Positions 50,304 through 59,674 of a stretch of DNA of 64,000 nt are shown piece after piece. The notes below the pieces were generated by a model. That model did not search any database. It worked only from the letters and a program-made list of their open reading frames with translations, and was not told where the DNA came from. The position numbers were made by a program, and so were the translations under genes. The stretch spans positions 3,720,001 to 3,784,000 of the forward strand of contig NZ_CP050145.1 of the NCBI RefSeq assembly GCF_016767715.1, in the 5' to 3' direction. The first letter of the stretch is position 1, and the number at the start of each line of letters is the position of its first letter. The DNA is from Mycobacteroides chelonae (GTDB lineage: Bacteria; Actinomycetota; Actinomycetes; Mycobacteriales; Mycobacteriaceae).

Positions 50304-51722
50304 CTACCACGGGTGCGGCTGGAAGTCCTTCAGGAAGCAGCCGTAGAGATCGACGCCGCGCTCGCCCTGCACGATGGGGTCGTAAACCCGGGCCGCACCG
50401 TCCACCAGATCCAGCGGCGCGCGAAACCCTTCTTGCGCCAGGCGCATCTTGCTGGTGTGTGGACGCTCATCGGTGATCCAGCCGGTGTCGACCGCAGTCA
50501 TCAGGATGCCTTCGGAAAACAGTTCACCCGCACTGGTCCTGGTCAGCATGTTCAACGCGGCCTTGGCCATGTTCGTGTGCGGATGCCCCGGCCCCTTGTA
50601 ACCGCGCGAGAAGTTGCCCTCCATCGCGGATACGTTCACCACGTACTTGCGCCGGGCCGTCGAGGCACGCATTGCGGGCCGCAGCCGTGACAACAGAATG
50701 AACGGCGCCACGCTGTTACACAGTTGCACCTCAAGCAGTTCCAGCGGGTCAATCTGGTCGACCGTCTGCACCCAGCTGTTGGTGTCGACGAGGTCGGGCA
50801 ACAGCCCACCGGCGTCGACGGCGGTGCCGTCGACAATTCGGTCCGGGGTGGCCGAACCTGCTGTCAAGGCCAACGACACCAGCGAGTGTGCGGCGGCTTC
50901 GGAACCCTCTCCCAGCGCCAGAGTATGGGGATGCAACTCGCTGGAATCTCCCATCGCCGTAATCGGGACACGTGCAGCGGCGCCGCTGAGAGGCGCCTGT
51001 TCTGCGTCAACCAAGGACGTGTAGGAGCCCGGGCTGCGGCGGACCGTCTGGGCGGCATTGTTGATCAGAATGTCCAACGGTCCCTGCGCGGCAACTTCAT
51101 CGGCGAAACGAGCCACCTGGGCGGGGTCACGCAGGTCGATACCCACAATGCTCAGCCGGTCGAGCCAACTCGCGGCATCGGGCAGCTGGGCGAATCTGCG
51201 CGCCGCGTCCCGCGGGAATCGGGTAGTGATCGTGAGGCTGGCACCGTCGCGCAACAACATCAGGGCGATGTACATCCCGATCTTGGCGCGGCCACCGGTC
51301 AGCACGGCCCGTCGCCCGGTCAGGTCCGTGCGCTGATCACGCCGGGACCTGTTGGCAGGCGCACAATCCGGACACAGCTGGTGGTGGAACGCATCGATCT
51401 CTGTGTATCTGACCTTGCAGATGTAGCAATGCTGGGGACGCCGCAGCGTCCCGACCGCGTCCCCACCACGCAGCGGCAGGCCGGCCGTCTCGTCATCGAT
51501 CCGATCGGCCGATCCGGTCGCAGTGGCCCCGATCACCGCACGGTCGGCTTCCAGCTCCGCCTGGCGCGCCTCGCGGCGGCGCTGCCTCTTGAGAATTTTG
51601 AACAGCTTCGCGACGCCGCGTTGCACGGCAATCGAATCGGGATGATCGGGTGCAAGCGCGGCGGCCTGATCCAGGACACGCCCAAAGATGGCCATGTCCT
51701 CGGGGTCGATGTGCTTAGCCAC
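50304..51722 (-). CDS. SDR-fold protein with N-terminal helical region and Cys4 motif
   Basis: The 472-residue protein has an unusual layout. Residues 1-90 are helical and very basic near RQRRREARQAELEAD. A Cys4 motif follows (Cys99, Cys102, Cys117, Cys120), like a zinc ribbon. Then comes a Rossmann SDR domain with TGGRAKIG (142-149), NNAAQ and a long insert. At the active site the YxxxK tyrosine is Thr (TNMAK), while Ser (NVSAMEG) and Lys remain, so normal SDR catalysis is unlikely. The GTG 125 bases from the divergent TetR gene gives the best start; Met ten codons later is an alternative. Its function is unknown. Confidence 0.82.
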   Translation of the reverse strand: MAKHIDPEDMAIFGRVLDQAAALAPDHPDSIAVQRGVAKLFKILKRQRRREARQAELEADRAVIGATATGSADRIDDETAGLPLRGGDAVGTLRRPQHCYICKVRYTEIDAFHHQLCPDCAPANRSRRDQRTDLTGRRAVLTGGRAKIGMYIALMLLRDGASLTITTRFPRDAARRFAQLPDAASWLDRLSIVGIDLRDPAQVARFADEVAAQGPLDILINNAAQTVRRSPGSYTSLVDAEQAPLSGAAARVPITAMGDSSELHPHTLALGEGSEAAAHSLVSLALTAGSATPDRIVDGTAVDAGGLLPDLVDTNSWVQTVDQIDPLELLEVQLCNSVAPFILLSRLRPAMRASTARRKYVVNVSAMEGNFSRGYKGPGHPHTNMAKAALNMLTRTSAGELFSEGILMTAVDTGWITDERPHTSKMRLAQEGFRAPLDLVDGAARVYDPIVQGERGVDLYGCFLKDFQPHPW

Positions 51723-51846
51723 CGACGCAGTGTAGTTAGAGGGCCAGCAGTTCTCGTAATAGCAGATCTGATGAAGCCCGTCCGCCCCTCGTCCGTGCAC
51801 ACCGATCGGGCCAACCACGACCCTGCTGCCTAGTAAAATCTGCTGG

Positions 51847-52527
51847 ATGACCGACGACTCCGATGCAGTTCGCCCGAGCGGCTCATCGCCCCGTCGGCGG
51901 CTCACCCCTGAGGACCGACGTGCCGAGCTACTGGAGTTCGGTACGCAACTATTCGGCGAACGTCACTATGACGACGTCCGCATGGACGAGGTAGCTGAGC
52001 AGGCGGGTGTGTCACGAGCGCTGCTGTACCGCTACTTTCCCGACAAGCGCTCCTTCTACACCGCGGTGATGCAGGCCGAGTACGACAGGCTCTACGACGC
52101 CACCATCTCGCTGGATATGGATCCGACTCTTTCCGGTTTCGAGCGGCTCCGGCGGACTCTTCTGGTGTACCTGCACTACCAGGAGGAGCATCCCTACGCG
52201 CCGGTGACCGTGTTCCGCATGATCGATTCTGCCGATCCCACCGTCGCAGCGATAGAGCAGCAGGAATACGACAAGCAGACCGATCGCATCATGGCCGTCG
52301 TCGAACATGTCGCCGGCGACGAACTGACCCCGGATCTCGTCACCGCCCTGCGCGTGGTCATCCGGGCCTGGCTGACCTTCAACCAGGAACTGGCACGTCA
52401 ACGGGCCATCAATCCTGATCTGGACGTCGACTGGCTGGCCGATACCTCCGCGCACGCCATGATCGACGCCGTCCGGCGGGTACCGAACATCCCGAAAGCA
52501 GTGGTGGACCTCATGGGTGCCGATTAA
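51847..52527 (+). CDS. TetR family transcriptional regulator
   Basis: The 226-residue regulator has an N-terminal TetR domain (LTPEDRRAELLEFGTQLFGE, VRMDEVAEQAGVSRALLYRY, FPDKRSFYTAVM) and a helical ligand domain. It corresponds in place to Rv3295, upstream of lhr. It is divergent from the Cys4-SDR gene, so autorepression and control of that gene are the simplest reading. No clear palindrome was found in the 124-base spacer. It is followed by lhr after 29 bases and could be co-transcribed with it. Confidence 0.9.
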   Translation: MTDDSDAVRPSGSSPRRRLTPEDRRAELLEFGTQLFGERHYDDVRMDEVAEQAGVSRALLYRYFPDKRSFYTAVMQAEYDRLYDATISLDMDPTLSGFERLRRTLLVYLHYQEEHPYAPVTVFRMIDSADPTVAAIEQQEYDKQTDRIMAVVEHVAGDELTPDLVTALRVVIRAWLTFNQELARQRAINPDLDVDWLADTSAHAMIDAVRRVPNIPKAVVDLMGAD

Positions 52528-52556
52528 TTGTCGGCCCCTGTTGGCACGATGGTCCG

Positions 52557-55500
52557 ATGAGCAGCGAGTCCGGTCCACTCGCCCGGTTCTCGGCACCTAC
52601 CCGGGAATGGTTCGCCGAATCATTCCCGGCTCCCACCCAGGCACAGTCCGGTGCATGGCAGTCCATCGCCAAGGGCGACAACACCCTCGTCATCGCCCCC
52701 ACCGGGTCCGGCAAAACCCTCGCGGCGTTTCTGTGGGCCATCGACACCCTGGCCGGCGCCAACCCCGAGCTGAATATCGCCGCCGGTGCGGCTCCGGCTC
52801 GGCGCGGAACCCGGGTCCTGTACATCTCACCGCTCAAGGCGCTCGCCGTCGATGTCGAGCGGAACCTGCGTGCCCCCCTTGCCGGGATTGCCCGCACCGC
52901 ACAGCGGATGGGCCTGGCCGAGCCATCCATCACTATCGGGGTGCGCTCGGGCGACACCCCCGCGCAACGCCGCCGGGCGCTGATCTCCTCTCCCCCGGAC
53001 ATCCTCATCACCACCCCGGAGTCACTGTTCCTGATGCTGACCTCCGCCGCACGCGAGACATTGGAAACGGTCACCACCGTCATCGTGGACGAGGTCCACG
53101 CGGTGGCCGGAACCAAACGCGGTGCGCACCTTGCGCTCTCGCTTGAACGGCTGGACGATCGTCTTTCCCGGCCAGCACAGCGAATTGGCCTGTCGGCGAC
53201 GGTGAAACCCGCGGCTGAGGTCGCCCGCTTCCTGTCCGGTCGCGCCCCGGCCAACGTCGTCGCCCCCGCCAGCCCGAAGACCTTCGACCTGTCGGTGGTG
53301 GTGCCCGTTTCAGATATGAGCGCCCCAGACACCTACCCCGACGCCGAGGCCTCCAACGCGGGCACCAACACGATTTGGCCACATGTCGAGCAGCGCATCG
53401 TCGACCTCATCGAGGCGCACCGCTCGAGCATCGTCTTTGCCAATTCGCGTCGCCTCGCCGAGCGGCTCACCGCTCGGTTCAACGAGATTCACGCTGAGCG
53501 TCTGGGGGTGGATCTCACCCCGGTGGCCAATCCCGGCGTACCAGGAGGGCCCCCGGCGCACATCATGGGCAGCGGGCAGACCTACGGTGCCGCACCCTTG
53601 CTGGCCCGGGCGCATCATGGCTCGGTCAGCAAGGAGCAGCGCGCGAACATCGAAGAGGACCTCAAGACCGGCCGGCTCAGATGCGTAGTGGCCACCAGCA
53701 GCCTCGAACTCGGAATCGACATGGGCGCCGTGGATCTGGTAGTTCAGGTGGAGGCGCCACCGTCGGTGGCCAGCGGACTGCAACGCATCGGCAGGGCCGG
53801 ACACCAAGTCGGCGAGATCTCCAGGGGTGTTCTTTTCCCGAAGCACCGCACCGATCTGCTGGGCTGCGCGGTCACGGTGCGACGCATGCTCGACGGTGAT
53901 ATCGAAACCCTGCAGGTACCCGCCAATCCGCTGGACATCCTGGCGCAACACACCGTGGCCGCATGTGCACTGGATCCGCTGGACGTCGAGACCTGGTTCG
54001 ACGTGGTCAGATGCAGCGCCTCCTTCACCTCCCTGCCGCGCAGTGCGTTTGACGCCGTGCTCGACTTACTCAGCGGCAAGTACCCGTCCACCGATTTCGC
54101 CGAGTTGCGTCCGCGCGTCGTCTACGACAGAGACGCGGGAACGCTCACCGGACGGCCCGGCGCGCAACGGCTGGCAGTCACGTCCGGGGGCGCTATTCCC
54201 GATCGCGGCCTGTTCACGGTGTACATGTATGCCGGCGCCGAGGGCGAGAAGCCATCACGGGTAGGCGAACTCGACGAGGAGATGGTGTACGAGTCGCGCC
54301 CGGGGGACGTCATCTCCTTAGGGGCCACCAGCTGGCGCATCACCGAGATCACCCACGAACGGGTGATCGTGGTCCCGGCCTTCGGCCAACCGGGCAGGTT
54401 GCCGTTCTGGCGCGGCGACGCGGTAGGGCGGGCCGCAGAGCTGGGCATGGCACTGGGACACCTGACCGGCGAGCTGGCCGCAGCCGATGACGCCGAATTC
54501 GATAAACGTTGTGCCGATATGGGATTCGATGACTTTGCGATCGGCAATCTACGAAAGCTGCTCACCGATCAGCTGCAGTCCACCGGCGCTGTCCCCACCG
54601 ACACCACACTGATCGTCGAGAGATTCCGCGATGAACTCGGCGACTGGCGCATCGTGCTGCACTCGCCGTACGGACTGCGGGTCAACGGCCCATTGGCGCT
54701 GGCCGTCGCCGATCGGCTCCAACAGCGCTATGGGGTCAGCGAGTCACCCACAGCCACCGACGACGGGATCGTGGTCCGACTGCCCGATACCGATGACAGT
54801 CCACCCGGGGCAAGCCTTTTCGTCTTCGACGCCGTCGAGATCGAGGCGATCGTCACGCGGGAGGTCGGCGGGTCCGCGCTGTTCGCGGCGCGGTTCCGCG
54901 AGTGCGCCGCGCGCGCTCTGCTCCTTCCACGCCGAACTCCCGGGCGCCGATCACCACTGTGGCAGCAACGCCAGCGCGCCGCGCAACTGCTCGATGTCGC
55001 ACGCAAGCACTCCGATTTCCCGATGGTGCTTGAGGCGTTACGCGAATGCCTGCAGGACGTTTACGACATCGGCACCCTGGTGCGGTTGATGTCGAGTATC
55101 GAGCAGCGTCGGATCCGGATCGTCGAGGTACAGACCGAGGTACCTTCTCCCTTCGCGGCCGCACAACTGTTCAGCTATATCGGCGGATTCATGTACGACG
55201 AGGACCGCCCCCTGGCCGAGCGACGTGCCGCTGCTCTCTCGCTGGACACTGGCCTGCTCGCCGAGCTTATGGGACGGGTGGAACTGCGCGAGCTGCTCGA
55301 CCCGGCAGTCATCGAGACGACCGAGAAACAACTGCAGCGCCTCGCCGAGGAACGCAAGGCCCGCGACGCCGAGGGCCTCGCCGATCTGTTCCGCCTCTTG
55401 GGCCCCATCACCGCCGAAGAGGTCAGCGCCCGCTGCTCCGGCGCGGGGGCCGATTGGCTGCGCGAGCTCGTCGCCGCGCACCGGGTGATCGAGACCCACT

Positions 55501-57104
55501 ACGGGCAGCGCGCCTGGTGGGCGGCCGTCGAGGATGCGGCACGTCTGCGTGACGCGCTCGGGGTGCCGGTACCGCCGGGTGTGCCTGCGGCCTTCACCGA
55601 CGCGACGGCCGATCCGCTCGGGGAGCTGCTGGGCCGATACGCCAGGACACACGGCCCATTCACCACCGGGCAGGCCGCCGAACGCTTTGGTATTGGTATT
55701 CGTGTTGCCGCCGACGCCTTGGCGGCACTGGCCGCACGCGGCCAGTTAGTACGTGGCGAATTCACCTCCGAAGCAACAGATTCTGAACAGTGGTGCGATG
55801 CCGAGGTCCTGCGGATCCTGCGCCGACGGTCCCTGGCTGCGCTGCGCGCGCAGGTGGAGCCCGTCAGCACATCGGCATTCGCACGGTTTCTGCCTGATTG
55901 GCAGTACCTCGATTCCAGCCTGCGCGGCGTCGACGGAGTCGCCACCGTCATCGACCAGCTGGCCGGGGTGCCGATACCCGCATCTGCTTGGGAGCCACTG
56001 ATTCTGGCGCGCCGGGTCCGCGATTATTCGCCCCAGATGCTCGATGAGCTGCTTGCCTCCGGAGAGGCGGTGTGGTCTGGACACGGCTCGATCACCGCGC
56101 AGGACGGCTGGATCGCCTTGCATCCGAGCGAGGTCGCACCGGCCACACTGGCCGCACCCGATTCGGTGGTTCTGGACGAGGCACACCGCGCGATTCTCGA
56201 TGGCCTCGCCGCCGGCGGTGGATTCTTTTTCCGCCAGTTCGGCGACGGGGCGACACGCGCGGCGTTATGGGATCTGGTGTGGGCGGGACAGGTGACGGGT
56301 GACACCTTTGCGCCGCTGCGAGCGCTCCTGGGCACCGCCGCCACATCGCGTACGACGCACCGAAACCGGCGAGCTCCGAGGCTGCGTGCCTACACACCAA
56401 TCCCCACCGCGGCACCGGTCGATCCCGCGGTCGCCGGCCGGTGGTCATTGCTCCCGGAGAGGCTTGCCGACGGGACTGAACGTTCGCACACACAGGCCGA
56501 GTTGCTGCTCGGGCGGTACGGCGTGGTGACCAAGGGCAGCGTCGTCGCCGAGGGAGTCGCGGGCGGTTTCGCCTGGCTGTACAAGGTGTTGTCGACGTTT
56601 GAGGACAACGGGCGCTGTCGCCGGGGCTATTTCGTCGAATCACTTGGGGGTGCGCAGTTCGCTTCTCCCTCGACCGTCGACAGGCTGCGCGAATACCTCG
56701 ACACGGTCGACGACGAACGCACGCCGCAGCGGGCGACGGTGCTGGCGGCAACCGACCCCGCCAATCCGTATGGTGCGGCCCTGGTGTGGCCACGGACCGC
56801 GTCCGATTCCGGTCATCGACCGGGCCGCAAAGCCGGGGCGCTCGTGGCGCTCGTCGATGGCCATCTGGTGCTGTACATCGAAAGGGGCGGCAAGTCGCTG
56901 CTCAGTTTCGTGACCGATCCCACGATGCTGCACGCCGCGGCGTTGGGCACGATGGATTTGGTACGCGCCGGTGGGCTCGATGGTCTAGTAGTCGAAAAAA
57001 TCGATGGCAGATCGGTTTTCGACATCGGAGAGTCCGCAGTGAGCACGGCGTTACTGGAAGCCGGTTTCGGGCGGACGCCGAAGGGACTGAGAGTGCGCCG
57101 ATGA
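52557..57104 (+). CDS. lhr: ATP-dependent helicase Lhr
   Basis: Lhr (1515 residues) is a superfamily 2 DNA-dependent ATPase and 3'-5' helicase, with a preference for RNA:DNA hybrids, implicated in DNA repair. RecA domain 1 holds the P-loop APTGSGKT (47-54) and Walker B DEVH (178-181). RecA domain 2 has VVATSSLELGIDMGAVDLVV, EAPPSVASGLQRIGRAGHQ and the arginine finger. Winged-helix, bridging and a long C-terminal domain follow, as in mycobacterial Lhr. The length is normal for the family (Rv3296, about 1513 residues). The small VOC gene begins ten bases after its stop. Confidence 0.97.
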   Translation: MSSESGPLARFSAPTREWFAESFPAPTQAQSGAWQSIAKGDNTLVIAPTGSGKTLAAFLWAIDTLAGANPELNIAAGAAPARRGTRVLYISPLKALAVDVERNLRAPLAGIARTAQRMGLAEPSITIGVRSGDTPAQRRRALISSPPDILITTPESLFLMLTSAARETLETVTTVIVDEVHAVAGTKRGAHLALSLERLDDRLSRPAQRIGLSATVKPAAEVARFLSGRAPANVVAPASPKTFDLSVVVPVSDMSAPDTYPDAEASNAGTNTIWPHVEQRIVDLIEAHRSSIVFANSRRLAERLTARFNEIHAERLGVDLTPVANPGVPGGPPAHIMGSGQTYGAAPLLARAHHGSVSKEQRANIEEDLKTGRLRCVVATSSLELGIDMGAVDLVVQVEAPPSVASGLQRIGRAGHQVGEISRGVLFPKHRTDLLGCAVTVRRMLDGDIETLQVPANPLDILAQHTVAACALDPLDVETWFDVVRCSASFTSLPRSAFDAVLDLLSGKYPSTDFAELRPRVVYDRDAGTLTGRPGAQRLAVTSGGAIPDRGLFTVYMYAGAEGEKPSRVGELDEEMVYESRPGDVISLGATSWRITEITHERVIVVPAFGQPGRLPFWRGDAVGRAAELGMALGHLTGELAAADDAEFDKRCADMGFDDFAIGNLRKLLTDQLQSTGAVPTDTTLIVERFRDELGDWRIVLHSPYGLRVNGPLALAVADRLQQRYGVSESPTATDDGIVVRLPDTDDSPPGASLFVFDAVEIEAIVTREVGGSALFAARFRECAARALLLPRRTPGRRSPLWQQRQRAAQLLDVARKHSDFPMVLEALRECLQDVYDIGTLVRLMSSIEQRRIRIVEVQTEVPSPFAAAQLFSYIGGFMYDEDRPLAERRAAALSLDTGLLAELMGRVELRELLDPAVIETTEKQLQRLAEERKARDAEGLADLFRLLGPITAEEVSARCSGAGADWLRELVAAHRVIETHYGQRAWWAAVEDAARLRDALGVPVPPGVPAAFTDATADPLGELLGRYARTHGPFTTGQAAERFGIGIRVAADALAALAARGQLVRGEFTSEATDSEQWCDAEVLRILRRRSLAALRAQVEPVSTSAFARFLPDWQYLDSSLRGVDGVATVIDQLAGVPIPASAWEPLILARRVRDYSPQMLDELLASGEAVWSGHGSITAQDGWIALHPSEVAPATLAAPDSVVLDEAHRAILDGLAAGGGFFFRQFGDGATRAALWDLVWAGQVTGDTFAPLRALLGTAATSRTTHRNRRAPRLRAYTPIPTAAPVDPAVAGRWSLLPERLADGTERSHTQAELLLGRYGVVTKGSVVAEGVAGGFAWLYKVLSTFEDNGRCRRGYFVESLGGAQFASPSTVDRLREYLDTVDDERTPQRATVLAATDPANPYGAALVWPRTASDSGHRPGRKAGALVALVDGHLVLYIERGGKSLLSFVTDPTMLHAAALGTMDLVRAGGLDGLVVEKIDGRSVFDIGESAVSTALLEAGFGRTPKGLRVRR

Positions 57105-57114
57105 GGAGACAGCA

Positions 57115-57504
57115 ATGAAGGTGACACGGTTTGACCACGTGGTGATCAACTGCACCGACGTGGACACCACTGCGGCCTGGTATCAGCGTGTCCTTGGCAT
57201 GACTCGGGAGACTTTCGGCCCCGCCGGCCGCACGGCTCTGACATTCGGCGCTCAGAAGATCAACCTGCGGCCAGTCACGGCAACCCAGGAGGAGTGGTTC
57301 ACCGGCCTGGCCGCGGCGGCCGGCTCCGATGATCTGTGCTTCATCACCGACGTTTCCCCCGACGAGGTCCGCGAGCATCTCACGTCATGTGGGATAGATA
57401 TCGAGCAGGGGCCGGTGACCAAGATCGGTGCGCTGGGCGCGATGACATCGCACTACTGCAGGGACCCCGACGGAAACCTCATCGAGATCGCGGTATACCC
57501 ATGA
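57115..57504 (+). CDS. VOC (glyoxalase/dioxygenase) family protein
   Basis: A 129-residue protein with the vicinal-oxygen-chelate fold: VTRFDHVVINCTDVDTTAAW (metal His), WYQRVLGMTRETFGPAGRTAL, and C-terminal HYCRDPDGNLIEIAV with a Glu ligand. Such proteins bind a divalent metal and act on small electrophiles such as methylglyoxal adducts or as resistance proteins. The specific reaction cannot be told. It overlaps the next gene by four bases (ATGA) and follows lhr by ten bases. Confidence 0.88.
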   Translation: MKVTRFDHVVINCTDVDTTAAWYQRVLGMTRETFGPAGRTALTFGAQKINLRPVTATQEEWFTGLAAAAGSDDLCFITDVSPDEVREHLTSCGIDIEQGPVTKIGALGAMTSHYCRDPDGNLIEIAVYP

Positions 57505-58103
57505 GCAACAACCACTATCACTACATCGCCTTCGGCACGGATGCGATCGAGCGCCAGCGAGTCAACGGCAGCTACGTCGCCTACGGCACACACCTGGAAC
57601 GCCCGGATGACGGCCCCGACGATCTGGGATCACGGGAGTTACGGATGATCGCCGAGGCGACCCAATTCTGTCTGGGCACCGTGACCCCGACGGGGTGGCC
57701 CTATCTGCAATACCGCAGCGGCCCGGCGGGATTCGTGCGTCATCTCGGCGGGAACACCGTGCGGTTCGTTGATCTTCCGGGCAACAACCAATTCGTGACC
57801 CTCGGAAACCTCGCCGCCGACAATCGGCTGGCGATGTTCTTCGTCGACTACCCGCGCAAGCAGCGCCTCAAGGTTTTTGGCCGCGGCACCGTGCACGACG
57901 ACACCCGCCGCGAGATCGAAGTGACCGTGGAGGCATTCGACTGGAACTGCTCGCGCAGCATCATTCCCCGTTATGACCAGCAGCACCTGTCCGATCTCGG
58001 CAAGGCCTATCAGGAGAAGGCCGCCGCCAGGGAGGCCGAGCTCACCGCCGAAATCGAGCGACTACGCGCACGGGTAGCCGACCTTGAAGCCACACCCCAG
58101 TGA
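57501..58103 (+). CDS. Pyridoxamine 5'-phosphate oxidase-like flavin protein with C-terminal coiled coil
   Basis: The 200-residue protein has a PNPOx-like split barrel (about 40-165), with FCLGTVTPTGWPYLQYRSGP, FVDLPGNNQFVTLGNL and AMFFVDYPRKQRLKVFGRG, which bind FMN or F420. A C-terminal helix of Glu/Ala/Arg repeats (EKAAAREAELTAEIERLRAR) is predicted as a coiled coil and may mediate dimerisation. The substrate is unknown. The open frame extends 55 codons upstream inside the VOC gene; the ATG at the overlap gives a sensible start. It overlaps the next gene by four bases (GTGA). Confidence 0.85.
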   Translation: MSNNHYHYIAFGTDAIERQRVNGSYVAYGTHLERPDDGPDDLGSRELRMIAEATQFCLGTVTPTGWPYLQYRSGPAGFVRHLGGNTVRFVDLPGNNQFVTLGNLAADNRLAMFFVDYPRKQRLKVFGRGTVHDDTRREIEVTVEAFDWNCSRSIIPRYDQQHLSDLGKAYQEKAAAREAELTAEIERLRARVADLEATPQ

Positions 58104-58771
58104 CCGCTCTCGCCGCTGATCGGGTGCTGCGGACCCACGCGACGCGGTTCAAGCATTGGCTACAGGAGTACCCCGGCAACGAGATCGGATATCCGCACTG
58201 GAAACACGTCGAAGCCCATTTCTCCGAGCTACTCGTCACTGGCGGTGTCGGCCGGCTCAACCAGGACGAGCTGACGGCCTTGCTTTACCTCATCGCTCGG
58301 GGCTGGGACATCGGCCGGATGATCGCGTGGCTGTCGAACACACCCAACTTGTCCAACCTCGGCGACCTTGAGCGAGAAGACTTCCTGATACTCGCCCGGC
58401 TGGCTTCAATCATCGAGGGCACCGAATACGACGACGCGCGATACCAATTCGCGGCTTCCATCCGAAAGCTGGGGCCGCTCAAAGCAGATACCGAATCCGT
58501 TCTGCTGGCCTTCTACGACAGCACCGATGAGTACACCAAACGCCTATCTCTCATCTCCCTGGCACAGGGTGGATATCCCGGCATCCGGGCGCTGATCGAA
58601 AAATCCTGGCACACGATCGAGGAAGAACATCACAAGATCGGCTGCTTGGAATGTCTGAGCGAGTACGTCGGTGACGAGACGCTACTGCGCGAGTACCTGG
58701 ACAAGGCCAGAGATCTACCGGGCCGCTACCTGCGGGACTACGCCGAACATCTCCGCGCGTCACTGCCCTAG
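58100..58771 (+). CDS. Conserved hypothetical helical protein
   Basis: The 223-residue protein is nearly all helical with repeated helix pairs (NQDELTALLYLIARGWDIGR, LGDLEREDFLILARLASII, YTKRLSLISLAQGGYPGIRA, HHKIGCLECLSEYVGDETLL), suggestive of HEAT-like repeats. No catalytic motif is seen. HEAT-type proteins usually bind other proteins or DNA, but nothing here identifies the partner. It is the last gene of the lhr-linked chain. Its 3' end overlaps the convergent pseudouridine synthase gene by 12 bases. Confidence 0.72.
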   Translation: MTALAADRVLRTHATRFKHWLQEYPGNEIGYPHWKHVEAHFSELLVTGGVGRLNQDELTALLYLIARGWDIGRMIAWLSNTPNLSNLGDLEREDFLILARLASIIEGTEYDDARYQFAASIRKLGPLKADTESVLLAFYDSTDEYTKRLSLISLAQGGYPGIRALIEKSWHTIEEEHHKIGCLECLSEYVGDETLLREYLDKARDLPGRYLRDYAEHLRASLP

Positions 58772-59653
58772 AGTCCTCGTCGACTCGTACCGGACGTCCT
58801 TGCCCGTCAACGGGTCACGAAACGCCAAAGAGCGCGCCAGGAGTTGCAACGGATGCGCGAAATCGTCCGATGCCACCTCGCGCACCTGCGGATACAGCGG
58901 ATCGTTGACGATCGGGATGCCCAGGCTGTTCAGATGGACCCGCAGCTGATGGGTCTGGCCGGTGCTCGGAGTCAGGCGATATCTGCCTGTCGGACCATCG
59001 TGATCGACCAGCTCGATATGGGTCTCGGCGTTCGCCGGCCCCGGCTCCTCGACCGCCTGAAGGATGCTGCGCCGCTTGATGATCCTGCTCCGCAACGTGA
59101 CCGGCAGAGCCACTCCGGGATCGACGGGCGCCAAGGCCTCATAGGTCTTGGCGACCTGCCGCTGCGCAAAGAGCGATTGATACGCGGAACGGACCTCGCG
59201 GCGCACCGTGAACAGGAGCACCCCCGCGGTGAGCCGGTCCAGGCGATGCGCGGGTGCCAGTTCCGGCAGGTCCAGCGTCCTGCGCAGACGTACCAGCGCT
59301 GTCTCGGCGACATGCCGCCCGCGCGGCATCGTTGACAGGAAATGCGGCTTGTCGACCACCAGAACGTTTTCGTCCCAATGCAATATGTCGACGGCGAAGG
59401 GTACGGGAACCTCCACGGCCACGTCGCGATACGTGTACACCACCGATCCCGAGCGCAGGCGCGTATCCGTGGTGATCGGCGCACCCGCGGCGTCGACAAC
59501 CTCGCCACGGCTCACCTTGCCGGCGGCGTCCGAACCGAATCGGGATACCAGCTCGTCAACCACTTGCCCATCTTCGCGCAAGCGGATTCGCACCGGCCCC
59601 AGGCCGTCTCGCACCGGTAGAGGCGGCTCAGGAGCCCTTCTTCTGGGGCTCAC
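58760..59653 (-). CDS. RluA-type pseudouridine synthase
   Basis: The 297-residue enzyme has an S4-like N-terminal region and the RluA catalytic domain. The signature AHRLDRLTAG holds catalytic Asp139, with later motifs KTYEALAPVD and GQTHQLRVHLNSLGIPIVND. It isomerises uridine to pseudouridine in rRNA or tRNA; the target site is not identifiable. It corresponds to Rv3300c. In M. tuberculosis phoY1 lies between this gene and glpD2. Here glpD2 follows upstream after 21 bases, so phoY1 is absent. Confidence 0.93.
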   Translation of the reverse strand: MSPRRRAPEPPLPVRDGLGPVRIRLREDGQVVDELVSRFGSDAAGKVSRGEVVDAAGAPITTDTRLRSGSVVYTYRDVAVEVPVPFAVDILHWDENVLVVDKPHFLSTMPRGRHVAETALVRLRRTLDLPELAPAHRLDRLTAGVLLFTVRREVRSAYQSLFAQRQVAKTYEALAPVDPGVALPVTLRSRIIKRRSILQAVEEPGPANAETHIELVDHDGPTGRYRLTPSTGQTHQLRVHLNSLGIPIVNDPLYPQVREVASDDFAHPLQLLARSLAFRDPLTGKDVRYESTRTLGQ

Positions 59654-59674
59654 CAGCGCAACCTATATCGCGTC

